Positions 6,601 to 11,482 of a stretch of DNA of 13,064 nt are shown piece by piece. The notes beneath the pieces were generated by a model. That model saw nothing but the letters and a program-made list of their open reading frames with translations. It had not been told where the DNA came from and ran no database searches. Position numbers and translations under genes: made by a program. This DNA is from Betaproteobacteria bacterium (GTDB lineage: Bacteria > Pseudomonadota > Gammaproteobacteria > Burkholderiales > SG8-39), in the NCBI GenBank assembly GCA_007280315.1, contig QYQC01000181.1, forward strand, positions 1 through 13,064, written 5' to 3'. The stretch's first letter is position 1. Each line of letters starts with the position of its first letter.

Positions 6601-7109
6601 CGCAGCCGTTCACCTGGCATGCGAGCAGCACGACCGCTTCATACGCCAATGTCGGCTACCCCGGAATACTAAGCAACTGCGAGACCTGTCACCTGCCAGG
6701 AACCTATGATTTCAGCGCCAGCGCATCAGCCACTGCCGTGCCCAACCGCCCGTACCGGACCGTGGGTCAGGGCAAGTACGACGGCACGGTCACCGGTTCG
6801 CTCGCCGCGTACGCGATTTCGCCCTACGTCGCAGCGGACAACGTCACCGACTATGGCGCGGGCTTCAGCTTCAACGCGGCTACCGGCGCAACTAGCGTTG
6901 CCGCCGGCACAACGCTGGTAATGTCGCCGATTACTGCGGCCTGTTTCTCCTGTCACGACAGTACCGTTGCCAGGCAGCACATGGAATCCAACGGCGGATC
7001 GGTCTACCAGCCGCGCAGCGCCGCCCTGGCCAAGGCCGAACAGTGCATGTTCTGCCATCAATCGACCAGCGCCTTCGGACTGGGCATCGCGGCGGTGCAC
7101 GCGAAATAG
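3612..7109 (+). CDS. OmcA/MtrC-family secreted decaheme c-type cytochrome
   Basis: This 1165-residue exported cytochrome probably passes electrons at or outside the outer membrane. A signal peptide covers residues 1-42 (ASA|Q); there is no lipobox. Two Trp/Gly-rich repeats follow (about 48-125 and 146-236), each opening with GW[NS]LL and closing with GFWVN, then a Thr-rich linker (about 240-290). The core has ten CxxCH haem motifs, with first Cys at 522, 551, 637, 664, 699, 940, 966, 1023, 1111 and 1145: two groups of five, each preceded by a beta-rich region (290-520 and 704-939). This is the MtrC/OmcA domain order, but the protein is far longer than those (about 670-735 residues). The only other cysteines of the mature protein are C222 and C255, so the CX8C pair of MtrC is absent. 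The start at 3612 fits GAGG at 3603-3606; ATG 3609 is possible. No porin or periplasmic decaheme gene is adjacent. Confidence 0.93.
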   Translation: MNIPTRRSRAQRTLIRLLGALRITFPRLFLALLAATAIQASAQSTVNIIAGWNLLGNSSSAAFDVATVFGGPNNVNTVWKWNAAKAGWAFYTPTIADGGVAYAASKGYEPLTSVGPGEGFWVNSKSAFAAQLPAGTAIQSASFQNLGAGWSLLAIGDGKTPWQFNTALNSTPPTPGVMSNNLITLWSWDAVQLNWYFYAPSLDANGTLASYISGKRYLNFGCAVLGPTAGFWVNVPAADAITTTPITTTTSAETCTTYATTSTTVTTTSVTSTTTTTVPPAGSGGATPSVSPPAGTAPFTLSVGTPPATFAALGPRVPAVAVSIGSGPPRVYFSLADSADNAIIGFGSRSQSATATVPSYPNLAFSLAKLVPGTNGAPSKWVSYIVTTVPTTTTAATATRPSTDNTGTLVDNKNGTYTYSFYRDITTVKDQVAAMTMTGANVAADLGDLTYDPNLVHRLTIQISGNAPGTGTNTPDGVQTVTGVPMRNPVNVVYDFIPATGNAVQPTDGAVPQRLIVDKASCNECHDKLGGVPGTVSTAFHGGSRYDPRYCVVCHTDQRKYGRINLSSTNLAFPPIVKDTSGNPISAATYVADGVTVGDFPVLIHRVHAGEGLVKKNYNFANVLLNETRYPQDIRNCTKCHDSTAPKIAPQADNWKLVPSRLACGACHDGIDWATGTGTTNAGGTGGHIGGAKSNDSQCVLCHDATTIPVYHVPVTPPNPDNSLNAGGTNPNTNAAWIASNKNNLPSGAIKVSYEISSVSRNANKQPVIVFRLLQNGVVKPFNAYGVGGKTEIWDNFIGSPSLYFVFAVPQDGIAAPADFNASASSYLRSLWNGSATGATAGTLAGPDASGYYTVTLTGVTIPDNAAMLTGGLGYTYNARNTVPLTQTNLAYYPTALATATGLTAGMPNMTGGLIVVAPNVQKVAAGYTGRRAIVDDALCNKCHLELGMFTDKAFHAGQRNNAQTCSWCHTPNRTSSGWSADSTSYVHAIHAAGKRTQPFTWHASSTTASYANVGYPGILSNCETCHLPGTYDFSASASATAVPNRPYRTVGQGKYDGTVTGSLAAYAISPYVAADNVTDYGAGFSFNAATGATSVAAGTTLVMSPITAACFSCHDSTVARQHMESNGGSVYQPRSAALAKAEQCMFCHQSTSAFGLGIAAVHAK

Positions 7110-7118
7110 CGCGGTCGT

Positions 7119-7158
7119 CCCGATCGGATTGACGCAGATCATAGCCGGTCGGGGTTGT
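7119..7158 (+). terminator. possible terminator hairpin after the cytochrome gene
   Basis: CCCGATCGG (7119-7127) and CCGGTCGGG (7145-7153) can form a 9-bp stem with one G-U pair and a 17-nt loop, ten bases after the stop codon. The following GTTGTTTC is only weakly T-rich, so termination strength is uncertain. The right arm lies inside repeat copy B. Confidence 0.4.
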
Positions 7159-7219
7159 TTCTGGACTGCCGAAACCGCGATTTTCTTGCCCAGTCATCGA
7201 CCATCGCGCTCGGTCGATT
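7136..7219 (+). repeat. diverged direct repeat, copy B (downstream of cytochrome)
   Basis: This is the counterpart of copy A at 3282-3431, in the same orientation, about 3.85 kb away. It lies between the converging ends of the cytochrome and DUF1415 genes. It lacks the 66-base segment found in copy A. In copy A the same sequence directly precedes a leftward start codon; here it is followed on the left by the cytochrome 3' end, so one side of the homology stops at the cytochrome boundary. Confidence 0.7.
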
Positions 7220-7230
7220 CAATCGCGGTT
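7173..7230. terminator. nested inverted repeat between converging genes
   Basis: An outer pair of 10-bp arms, AACCGCGATT (7173-7182) and AATCGCGGTT (7221-7230), encloses an inner pair ATCGACC (7196-7202) and GGTCGAT (7212-7218). The outer right arm overlaps the DUF1415 stop codon. The position between convergent genes suggests a bidirectional end-of-transcript structure, but T-runs are lacking on both sides. Copy A does not preserve the outer pairing. Confidence 0.4.
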
Positions 7231-7801
7231 ATTCCTCGCTTACCCCCAGACGGCGCCAGCCGTCGTGTCCGAGACGACGCAGGGTTTCGATGTTTCGTTC
7301 GTAGATCAGAGCCGCATCGGGGAACACCGCCACGGCGCGCTCGATGCTCGCTTCGCGCAGCAGGTGCAGCGTCGGATAGGGCGAGCGGTTGCTGCAGTTT
7401 TCGATGTCCTCCGGCCGTGTGCCGGCGAACTGGTATTGCGGATGGAAGCTCGCGACCTGGATTTCGCCTGCCAACCCCTCCGCGGCGATTGCAGCGTCGG
7501 CCAGTTCCAGAAAATCGTTGTAGTCGAGGAAATCGCCGAGTACGTGCGGATGTACCAGCAGCGTGGTGTCGATGACGGACGCATCGGCCGCGTGCAGCGT
7601 GCGCAGTTCAGCCACCAGATCGGTGAGCAAATCCTGCGGCGTTTGTGCCGCACTGACGACATAGCGAATCTGATTTTTTGCGTGAACCGACTTGGCGAAT
7701 GGGCACAGGTTGAGCCCGATCACCGCGCGCTCCAGCCAGACGCGCGTGGCGCTGATATATTTCCCATCCTCGACGGCAGTCTGCTTGGGGTCCGAGCGCA
7801 T
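7229..7801 (-). CDS. DUF1415 domain-containing protein
   Basis: This 190-residue soluble protein belongs to DUF1415, a proteobacterial family of unknown function. The signature WLERAVIGLNLCPFA (22-36), followed by RYVVS (46-50), is visible, together with FHPQYQFAG (119-127) and the NRSPYPTLHLLRE stretch (138-150). The conserved Cys33 in NLCPFA and several His residues (H84, H86, H120) could bind a metal, but this is a guess. The start at 7801 has an excellent ribosome-binding site (AAGGAGG, six bases before ATG on the minus strand). The gene diverges from ubiU and converges with the cytochrome gene. The intergenic region it shares with ubiU contains the FNR-type site, so it might also respond to oxygen, although the site sits best for ubiU. 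Confidence 0.9.
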   Translation of the reverse strand: MRSDPKQTAVEDGKYISATRVWLERAVIGLNLCPFAKSVHAKNQIRYVVSAAQTPQDLLTDLVAELRTLHAADASVIDTTLLVHPHVLGDFLDYNDFLELADAAIAAEGLAGEIQVASFHPQYQFAGTRPEDIENCSNRSPYPTLHLLREASIERAVAVFPDAALIYERNIETLRRLGHDGWRRLGVSEE

Positions 7802-7882
7802 GCGCTTCCTCCTTGCGCATTATCGCATTCGTCCCGACGCCGGACATTCCCGCCTATAGACCGCGGGTACGCCCGGGACTAT

Positions 7883-7896
7883 TTGACCCAGATCAA
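7883..7896 (+). promoter_or_regulatory. FNR/Anr-type binding site upstream of ubiU
   Basis: TTGACCCAGATCAA matches the FNR consensus TTGAT-N4-ATCAA at nine of ten specified bases. Its centre (7889.5) is 41.5 bp before a start of transcription predicted from the -10-like TACAGT at 7919-7924, which is the class II activator position. ubiUVT genes are known to be FNR-controlled in E. coli and to act without oxygen, which fits. Confidence 0.8.
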
Positions 7897-7918
7897 AGCC
7901 CCTCCGGCGCATGGGCTC

Positions 7919-7931
7919 TACAGTGGTTACC
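7919..7931 (+). promoter_or_regulatory. predicted -10 and start of transcription for ubiUVT
   Basis: TACAGT (7919-7924) agrees with the -10 consensus at four of six bases and would place the first transcribed base near 7931. No good -35 is needed if the FNR-type site at 7883-7896 recruits polymerase. This would give a leader of about 49 nt and excludes the in-frame ATG at 7911 as the ubiU start. Confidence 0.5.
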
Positions 7932-7979
7932 CTGTGCAACCTCCATAACAAATGCCAGCACGTTAGCGCATCCCCGATC

Positions 7980-8984
7980 ATGTCCATTCCCGAACTTGTC
8001 TGCCCCGCCGGCAACCTGCCCTCGCTCAAGACGGCCGTGGACAACGGCGCCGACTGGGTCTACATGGGACTCAAGGACGAAACCAACGCACGCAATTTCG
8101 CCGGACTCAATTTCGATGCCGCGAGCGCGCGCGAGGGTTTGCGCTACGCCCACGCCGCCGGCGCGAAAATGCTGCTCGCCATCAATACCTTTCCGCAAGG
8201 GCAGGCCGCGCCGCGCTGGCAGCGCGCCATCGACAACGCCGCCGAGCTCGGCATCGATGCGGTCATCCTCGCCGATGCCGGTCTGATGCGCTACGCGGCC
8301 AGGCATCACCCGCAATTGCGCCTGCACCTGTCGGTGCAAACCTCGGCCACCAACTACGAAGCGATCAATTTCTATCACGAGCATTTCGGCATTTCGCGCG
8401 CAGTGCTGCCGCGCGTGCTGTCGCTCGCCCAGGTCGCCGATGTGGTGAAAAACACGCCGGTGCCGATCGAAGTGTTCGGCTTCGGCAGCCTGTGCGTGAT
8501 GGTCGAAGGACGTTGCGCATTGTCCTCCTACGTAACCGGCGAATCGCCCAATACACGCGGCGTATGCTCGCCGGCAAAAGCGGTGCGATGGGAAAGGAAT
8601 GGAGACATCCTCGACGCCAGACTGAACGGCATTCTCATCGACCGCTACGCCGCGGGAGAGAACGCCGGCTACCCGACCCTGTGCAAGGGCCGCTTCGACG
8701 TCGATGAAGAAACCTATTACGCCATCGAAGAACCATCCAGTCTCAATGCCATGGCGTTGTTGCCGGAAATGGCGAACATCGGCATTACAGCCATCAAGAT
8801 AGAAGGCCGACAGCGCAGCCCGGCTTATGTCGCGGCGGTGACGCGCATCTGGCGCGCCGCGATCGATGCCTATGCGCAGAATCCTGCGCGCTTTTCCGTT
8901 CACGCCGACTGGTCCAGCGGACTCGCCCGCGTGGCCGAAGGTCAGCAGCATACGTTGGGCGCCTATCATCGTAAATGGAAATAG
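7980..8984 (+). CDS. ubiU: ubiquinone biosynthesis protein UbiU (U32 family)
   Basis: UbiU and UbiV form the O2-independent hydroxylation machinery of ubiquinone synthesis, replacing the flavin monooxygenases when oxygen is absent; both are 4Fe-4S proteins of the peptidase U32 family acting in the cytoplasm. The 334-residue protein has the family start SIPELVCPAGNLPSLK and GLKDETNARNFAGLNF (about 35-50). The four cluster ligands appear as C172, C179, C196 and C235, with the same spacing as in E. coli YhbU (7, 17 and 39). KIEGRQRSPAYV and the end TLGAYHRKW are also conserved. The ATG at 7980 matches the family start, though it has no strong Shine-Dalgarno sequence; the ATG at 7911 precedes the predicted start of transcription. 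It is first in ubiU-ubiV-ubiT, behind an FNR-type site. Confidence 0.95.
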   Translation: MSIPELVCPAGNLPSLKTAVDNGADWVYMGLKDETNARNFAGLNFDAASAREGLRYAHAAGAKMLLAINTFPQGQAAPRWQRAIDNAAELGIDAVILADAGLMRYAARHHPQLRLHLSVQTSATNYEAINFYHEHFGISRAVLPRVLSLAQVADVVKNTPVPIEVFGFGSLCVMVEGRCALSSYVTGESPNTRGVCSPAKAVRWERNGDILDARLNGILIDRYAAGENAGYPTLCKGRFDVDEETYYAIEEPSSLNAMALLPEMANIGITAIKIEGRQRSPAYVAAVTRIWRAAIDAYAQNPARFSVHADWSSGLARVAEGQQHTLGAYHRKWK

Positions 8985-8985
8985 G

Positions 8986-9864
8986 ATGAAGCTCAGTCTG
9001 GGCCCGGTGCTCTACTACTGGACGCGCGAGGCGACGATGCAGTTCTACGCCGGTGTCGCCGACTCCGGCGTCGACATCGTCTACCTGGGTGAAGTTGTCT
9101 GCTCGCGCCGACACAACCTGCGCCTGGACGACTGGCTCGGCCTCGCGCGCGACCTCACTGCGAACGGAAAGCAAGTGGTGCTGTCGTCGCAGGCGCTGAT
9201 CGAATCCGAGTCCGACCTGAAGACCCTGCGCCGCATTGCCGCCAACGGCGACTTCACCGTCGAGGCGAATGAAATGGGCGCGGTACGCCTGCTTGCGGGC
9301 CGCGTGCCTTTCGTCGCCGGACCGCACCTGAACATTTACAACAACGAGACGCTCGCCTGGTTTGCCGAACTCGGCGCCATCCGCTACGTGCTGCCACTGG
9401 AACTCGCGCGCGATACCCTGCGCGAACTGCAAGCGTCGCGCCCGGCCGCAATGCAAGGCGAGGTATTCGTCTATGGCCGCATGCCGCTTGCATTCTCGGC
9501 GCGCTGCTTCACCGCGCGCCACCATGACCTGCCCAAGGACGACTGCCAGTTCCGGTGTCTGGATGATGCCGACGGCCTCGCGCTGCGCACCCGTGACAAG
9601 GAACCGTTCCTGACCCTGAATGGAATCCAGACACAATCGGCGCTGGTGTACGATCTGTCGGATTCGATCGAAGAGCTTCGCCGTTTCGAGGTCGACGTGG
9701 TCCGCATTTCGCCGCAGTCGCGCAATATGCCGGAGATCATCGCAAGCTTTCGTGAACGCTGCGCCGGCCGACCCGGCACTTCGCTCGAAGGTCTGCGCGT
9801 GGCGCCGCCCTGCAACGGCTACTGGTATGGCCTGCCGGGCATGGAATACCGGACTGCACATTGA
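8986..9864 (+). CDS. ubiV: ubiquinone biosynthesis protein UbiV (U32 family)
   Basis: UbiV is the partner of UbiU in O2-independent ubiquinone hydroxylation. The 292-residue protein has the same length as E. coli YhbV and the same opening (MKLSLGPVLYYW). Its Fe-S ligands are visible as C39 in YLGEVVCSRR and C174, C187 and C191 in SARCFTAR...DDCQFRC, with spacing 13 and 4 as in the E. coli protein. FVAGPHLNIYN and FLTLNGIQTQSALVYDL are further family stretches, and CNGYWYGLPG closes it. The ATG at 8986 lies one base after the ubiU stop, which implies translational coupling; an in-frame ATG at 8866 inside ubiU only adds an unrelated extension. The ubiT start overlaps its stop codon. Confidence 0.95.
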   Translation: MKLSLGPVLYYWTREATMQFYAGVADSGVDIVYLGEVVCSRRHNLRLDDWLGLARDLTANGKQVVLSSQALIESESDLKTLRRIAANGDFTVEANEMGAVRLLAGRVPFVAGPHLNIYNNETLAWFAELGAIRYVLPLELARDTLRELQASRPAAMQGEVFVYGRMPLAFSARCFTARHHDLPKDDCQFRCLDDADGLALRTRDKEPFLTLNGIQTQSALVYDLSDSIEELRRFEVDVVRISPQSRNMPEIIASFRERCAGRPGTSLEGLRVAPPCNGYWYGLPGMEYRTAH

Positions 9865-10352
9865 ATACGCCGGAATCCACGCCGCTGCTGCCTGCGCGGC
9901 TCGCCGGCCTGGTCAGCCGCCTGCCGCAATGGCCGCCGTCAGCCGTGTTGTGTGCCGGCCTCAATCTTTTGTTCCTGCCCACGCTCGACCAGGACACGAG
10001 GCAGCGCCTGGTGGGCCGCATTGTGTCCATAGAGGTCAGCGACGCCGGCCTGGATGGCCGTATCCGCCTCACCGCGTTTGGTTTCCTGCCCGCGCCGCGG
10101 CGCGCGCCGGAAGTCACGATCCGCGCCTGCGCCTGGGACTACTATCGCCTCGCGCGGCGACTGGAGGATCCGGACACTCTGTTCTTCTCCCGTCGCCTTA
10201 CCATCGACGGCGATACGGAACTCGGGTTGCTGGTCAAGAACGCGCTGGATGCTATCGACTGGACACGATTGACCGGGCGCCTGGGACCGGTCATTGAACG
10301 GATGCGCCGCCTCGCCGAGCGCCGCGGCGCGGGTCACAGGCCGAATTCATAA
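9861..10352 (+). CDS. ubiT: ubiquinone biosynthesis accessory factor UbiT (SCP2 domain)
   Basis: UbiT is the SCP2-type lipid-binding accessory protein that, with UbiU and UbiV, is needed for anaerobic ubiquinone synthesis; it probably presents the hydrophobic intermediates. The 163-residue protein has an SCP2-like domain at about residues 40-135, with the strongly conserved EDPDTLFFSRRLTIDGDTEL followed by GLLVKNALDAID, nearly as in E. coli YhbT. The start is read as TTG at 9861, which overlaps the ubiV stop in the 4-base sequence TTGA; no in-frame ATG exists nearby, and the overlap points to translational coupling. The C-terminus is short, Arg-rich and probably disordered. It ends the ubiUVT unit and converges with the ferritin-like gene. 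Confidence 0.92.
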   Translation: MNTPESTPLLPARLAGLVSRLPQWPPSAVLCAGLNLLFLPTLDQDTRQRLVGRIVSIEVSDAGLDGRIRLTAFGFLPAPRRAPEVTIRACAWDYYRLARRLEDPDTLFFSRRLTIDGDTELGLLVKNALDAIDWTRLTGRLGPVIERMRRLAERRGAGHRPNS

Positions 10353-10362
10353 TATGCACTGC

Positions 10363-10383
10363 TGCGCCCAGCCCCAGGGCGCA
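10363..10383. terminator. hairpin between converging ubiT and ferritin-like genes
   Basis: TGCGCCC (10363-10369) and GGGCGCA (10377-10383) form a perfect 7-bp stem with a 7-nt loop, in the 37-bp gap between the two stop codons. Position and stem strength suggest a shared terminator. No T-run follows in either direction, so it may need Rho or only protect 3' ends. Confidence 0.5.
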
Positions 10384-10389
10384 GGAAAG

Positions 10390-11001
10390 CTAGCGTAGCT
10401 GCTCTATGGTCGGATCGCCCGCCCGCTCTTCGCTCGGCTGATAGGGCTTTGGCAGGTGCGCAATCGCTTCCCTCACCCAGGCAACGTGCGCAATCTCGTC
10501 CTCTGCGAATTCGCGCGCGAGGGCCTGTACGGATGGATCGTTCGATTCCGCAGCAATGCGCTCAAAGAACCCCTTGGCCCGCAATTCTGCCTCCAGCGCT
10601 ATCTCCAGCGCCATGTACGGCGTAATCATTCTGTAGACGAAGGCCCGCGCTTCGGGAACGGGCGATCCGCTGTCCAGCCACGCGTATTCGCCCGGCGCAA
10701 GTGTAGGGACGTTCATGCCAATGCACTTCTTCGCCAGATGATAGGTGTGCTCGCACTCAAATTCGGCGAGCCGAGCGAAAAGGTCTGCCACCTCATCGTT
10801 GCCGCAATCCATCATGTACATAGCGAGTTCACGATAACGCGCTTCAGCCTCGCGCTCGATTGCTAGCGCGTTCGCATACAAAACGCCTGACGAACTGACT
10901 TGCCTGATCGCGCCCCTTTTCGCATTGGCATTGTCCAATTGCGCAACGTCCGGGCCGGCGGGCGCTTTGCGTGGCCTCTCAGATGCTCTGCTCGAATTCA
11001 T
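10390..11001 (-). CDS. ferritin-like (rubrerythrin-type) di-iron protein
   Basis: This is a 203-residue ferritin-like four-helix protein. After a polar N-terminal tail (about 1-38), two helix pairs each carry half of a di-iron site: a Glu in EREAEARY (E49 to E53) with E82-x-x-H85, then E137/E139 in EIALEAELRAKGFFE with E169-x-x-H172. This internal repeat is typical of rubrerythrin-related proteins. No rubredoxin-like CxxC centre is present, so the electron donor is unknown; roles could be peroxide reduction, iron binding or hydroxylation. The ATG at 11001 follows a strong GAGGAGGAGG sequence on the minus strand, preferred over an in-frame ATG at 11040. A Fur-box candidate lies about 150 bp upstream. 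The exact subfamily was not resolved. Confidence 0.85.
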   Translation of the reverse strand: MNSSRASERPRKAPAGPDVAQLDNANAKRGAIRQVSSSGVLYANALAIEREAEARYRELAMYMMDCGNDEVADLFARLAEFECEHTYHLAKKCIGMNVPTLAPGEYAWLDSGSPVPEARAFVYRMITPYMALEIALEAELRAKGFFERIAAESNDPSVQALAREFAEDEIAHVAWVREAIAHLPKPYQPSEERAGDPTIEQLR

Positions 11002-11151
11002 CGCCTCCTCCTCAATTCGCTTGATTTCAAAGCCAGGCATTGGCTACGAGCGAAGCAGCGCACCTTTTCGAAATTTCTGGCGCTTTTCTTTTTCTGCTGC
11101 CGTTCCGTCCGAGCCGATGTGAATACTATAAATCGCTGCGGAGGTAAATTC

Positions 11152-11170
11152 GATAATAATTTTCATTATT
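11152..11170 (-). promoter_or_regulatory. Fur-box candidate upstream of the ferritin-like gene
   Basis: GATAATAATTTTCATTATT agrees with the 19-bp Fur consensus at 15 positions (hand count), in a markedly AT-rich patch (about 11118-11185) within GC-rich DNA. On the minus strand a -10-like TATAGT lies at 11129-11124, so the site would be close to or over the promoter for the leftward ferritin-like gene. No gene reads rightward from it within the window. Confidence 0.6.
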
Positions 11171-11400
11171 TTTAAGCAAAATACGCATTACGTTGCGGTA
11201 ATAGGCGACGTCTTTGCCGGGGCCACCTGCGAACAAGTTCGCGCGGCGCGCCGGGCGACCAGACCCCGCGGGACAAAGGACTATTGCAGGGATCAGTTGG
11301 GGCAGACCAGCGCCACGGCACTTTCGCCCCTGTCTGTCGCGACAATGCGCTACGCGATCAAACAGGCGCGCGGCGAATGGTAGAGTTTCAGGGGCGCTTC

Positions 11401-11439
11401 ATTCTGCAGGATGCCGTTTAAAAGGGGCCACTGCAGAAT
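11401..11439. repeat. 9-bp inverted repeat downstream of thiolase
   Basis: ATTCTGCAG (11401-11409) and CTGCAGAAT (11431-11439) are perfect reverse complements separated by 21 bases. A second, smaller hairpin (GGCGAT 11458-11463 with ATCGCC 11469-11474) lies between it and the thiolase stop. Together they may mark the 3' end of the leftward beta-oxidation transcript. T-runs are lacking, so terminator function is uncertain. Confidence 0.35.
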
Positions 11440-11482
11440 CGCAAATGGCCTCTGACGGGCGATCGGAAATCGCCGCTGCGGC

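Larger units (their letters stand above)
11002..11482. other. long intergenic region between the ferritin-like gene and thiolase
   Basis: About 480 bp with no supportable gene. From left to right it holds the leader of the ferritin-like gene, the AT-rich patch with the Fur-box candidate, a GC-rich part with short palindromes (GCGAAC-AA-GTTCGC at 11229-11242; TGTCGCGACA at 11335-11344), and the inverted repeat at 11401-11439 near the thiolase 3' end. The one rightward reading frame that enters it continues antisense through thiolase and looks spurious. Confidence 0.5.

Noticed and set aside
3282..7219. The direct repeats considered as ends of an insertion sequence or composite transposon.
   Set aside because: No transposase lies between them, the repeats are long and diverged, and no terminal inverted repeats or short target duplications were seen.
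7893..8969. A 358-codon open frame on the minus strand across ubiU.
   Set aside because: It is antisense to ubiU, whose Fe-S cysteines and family motifs are unambiguous. The reverse frame shows no domain and would cross the ubiU promoter.
11229..11242. GCGAAC-AA-GTTCGC palindrome, considered as an SOS (LexA) box.
   Set aside because: Spacing between half sites is 2 rather than 4, and no SOS gene is adjacent; it may simply be a GC-rich hairpin.
11360..11420. A GGTAGAG sequence resembling a tRNA D-arm.
   Set aside because: No T-arm consensus, anticodon stem or acceptor pairing could be found around it.
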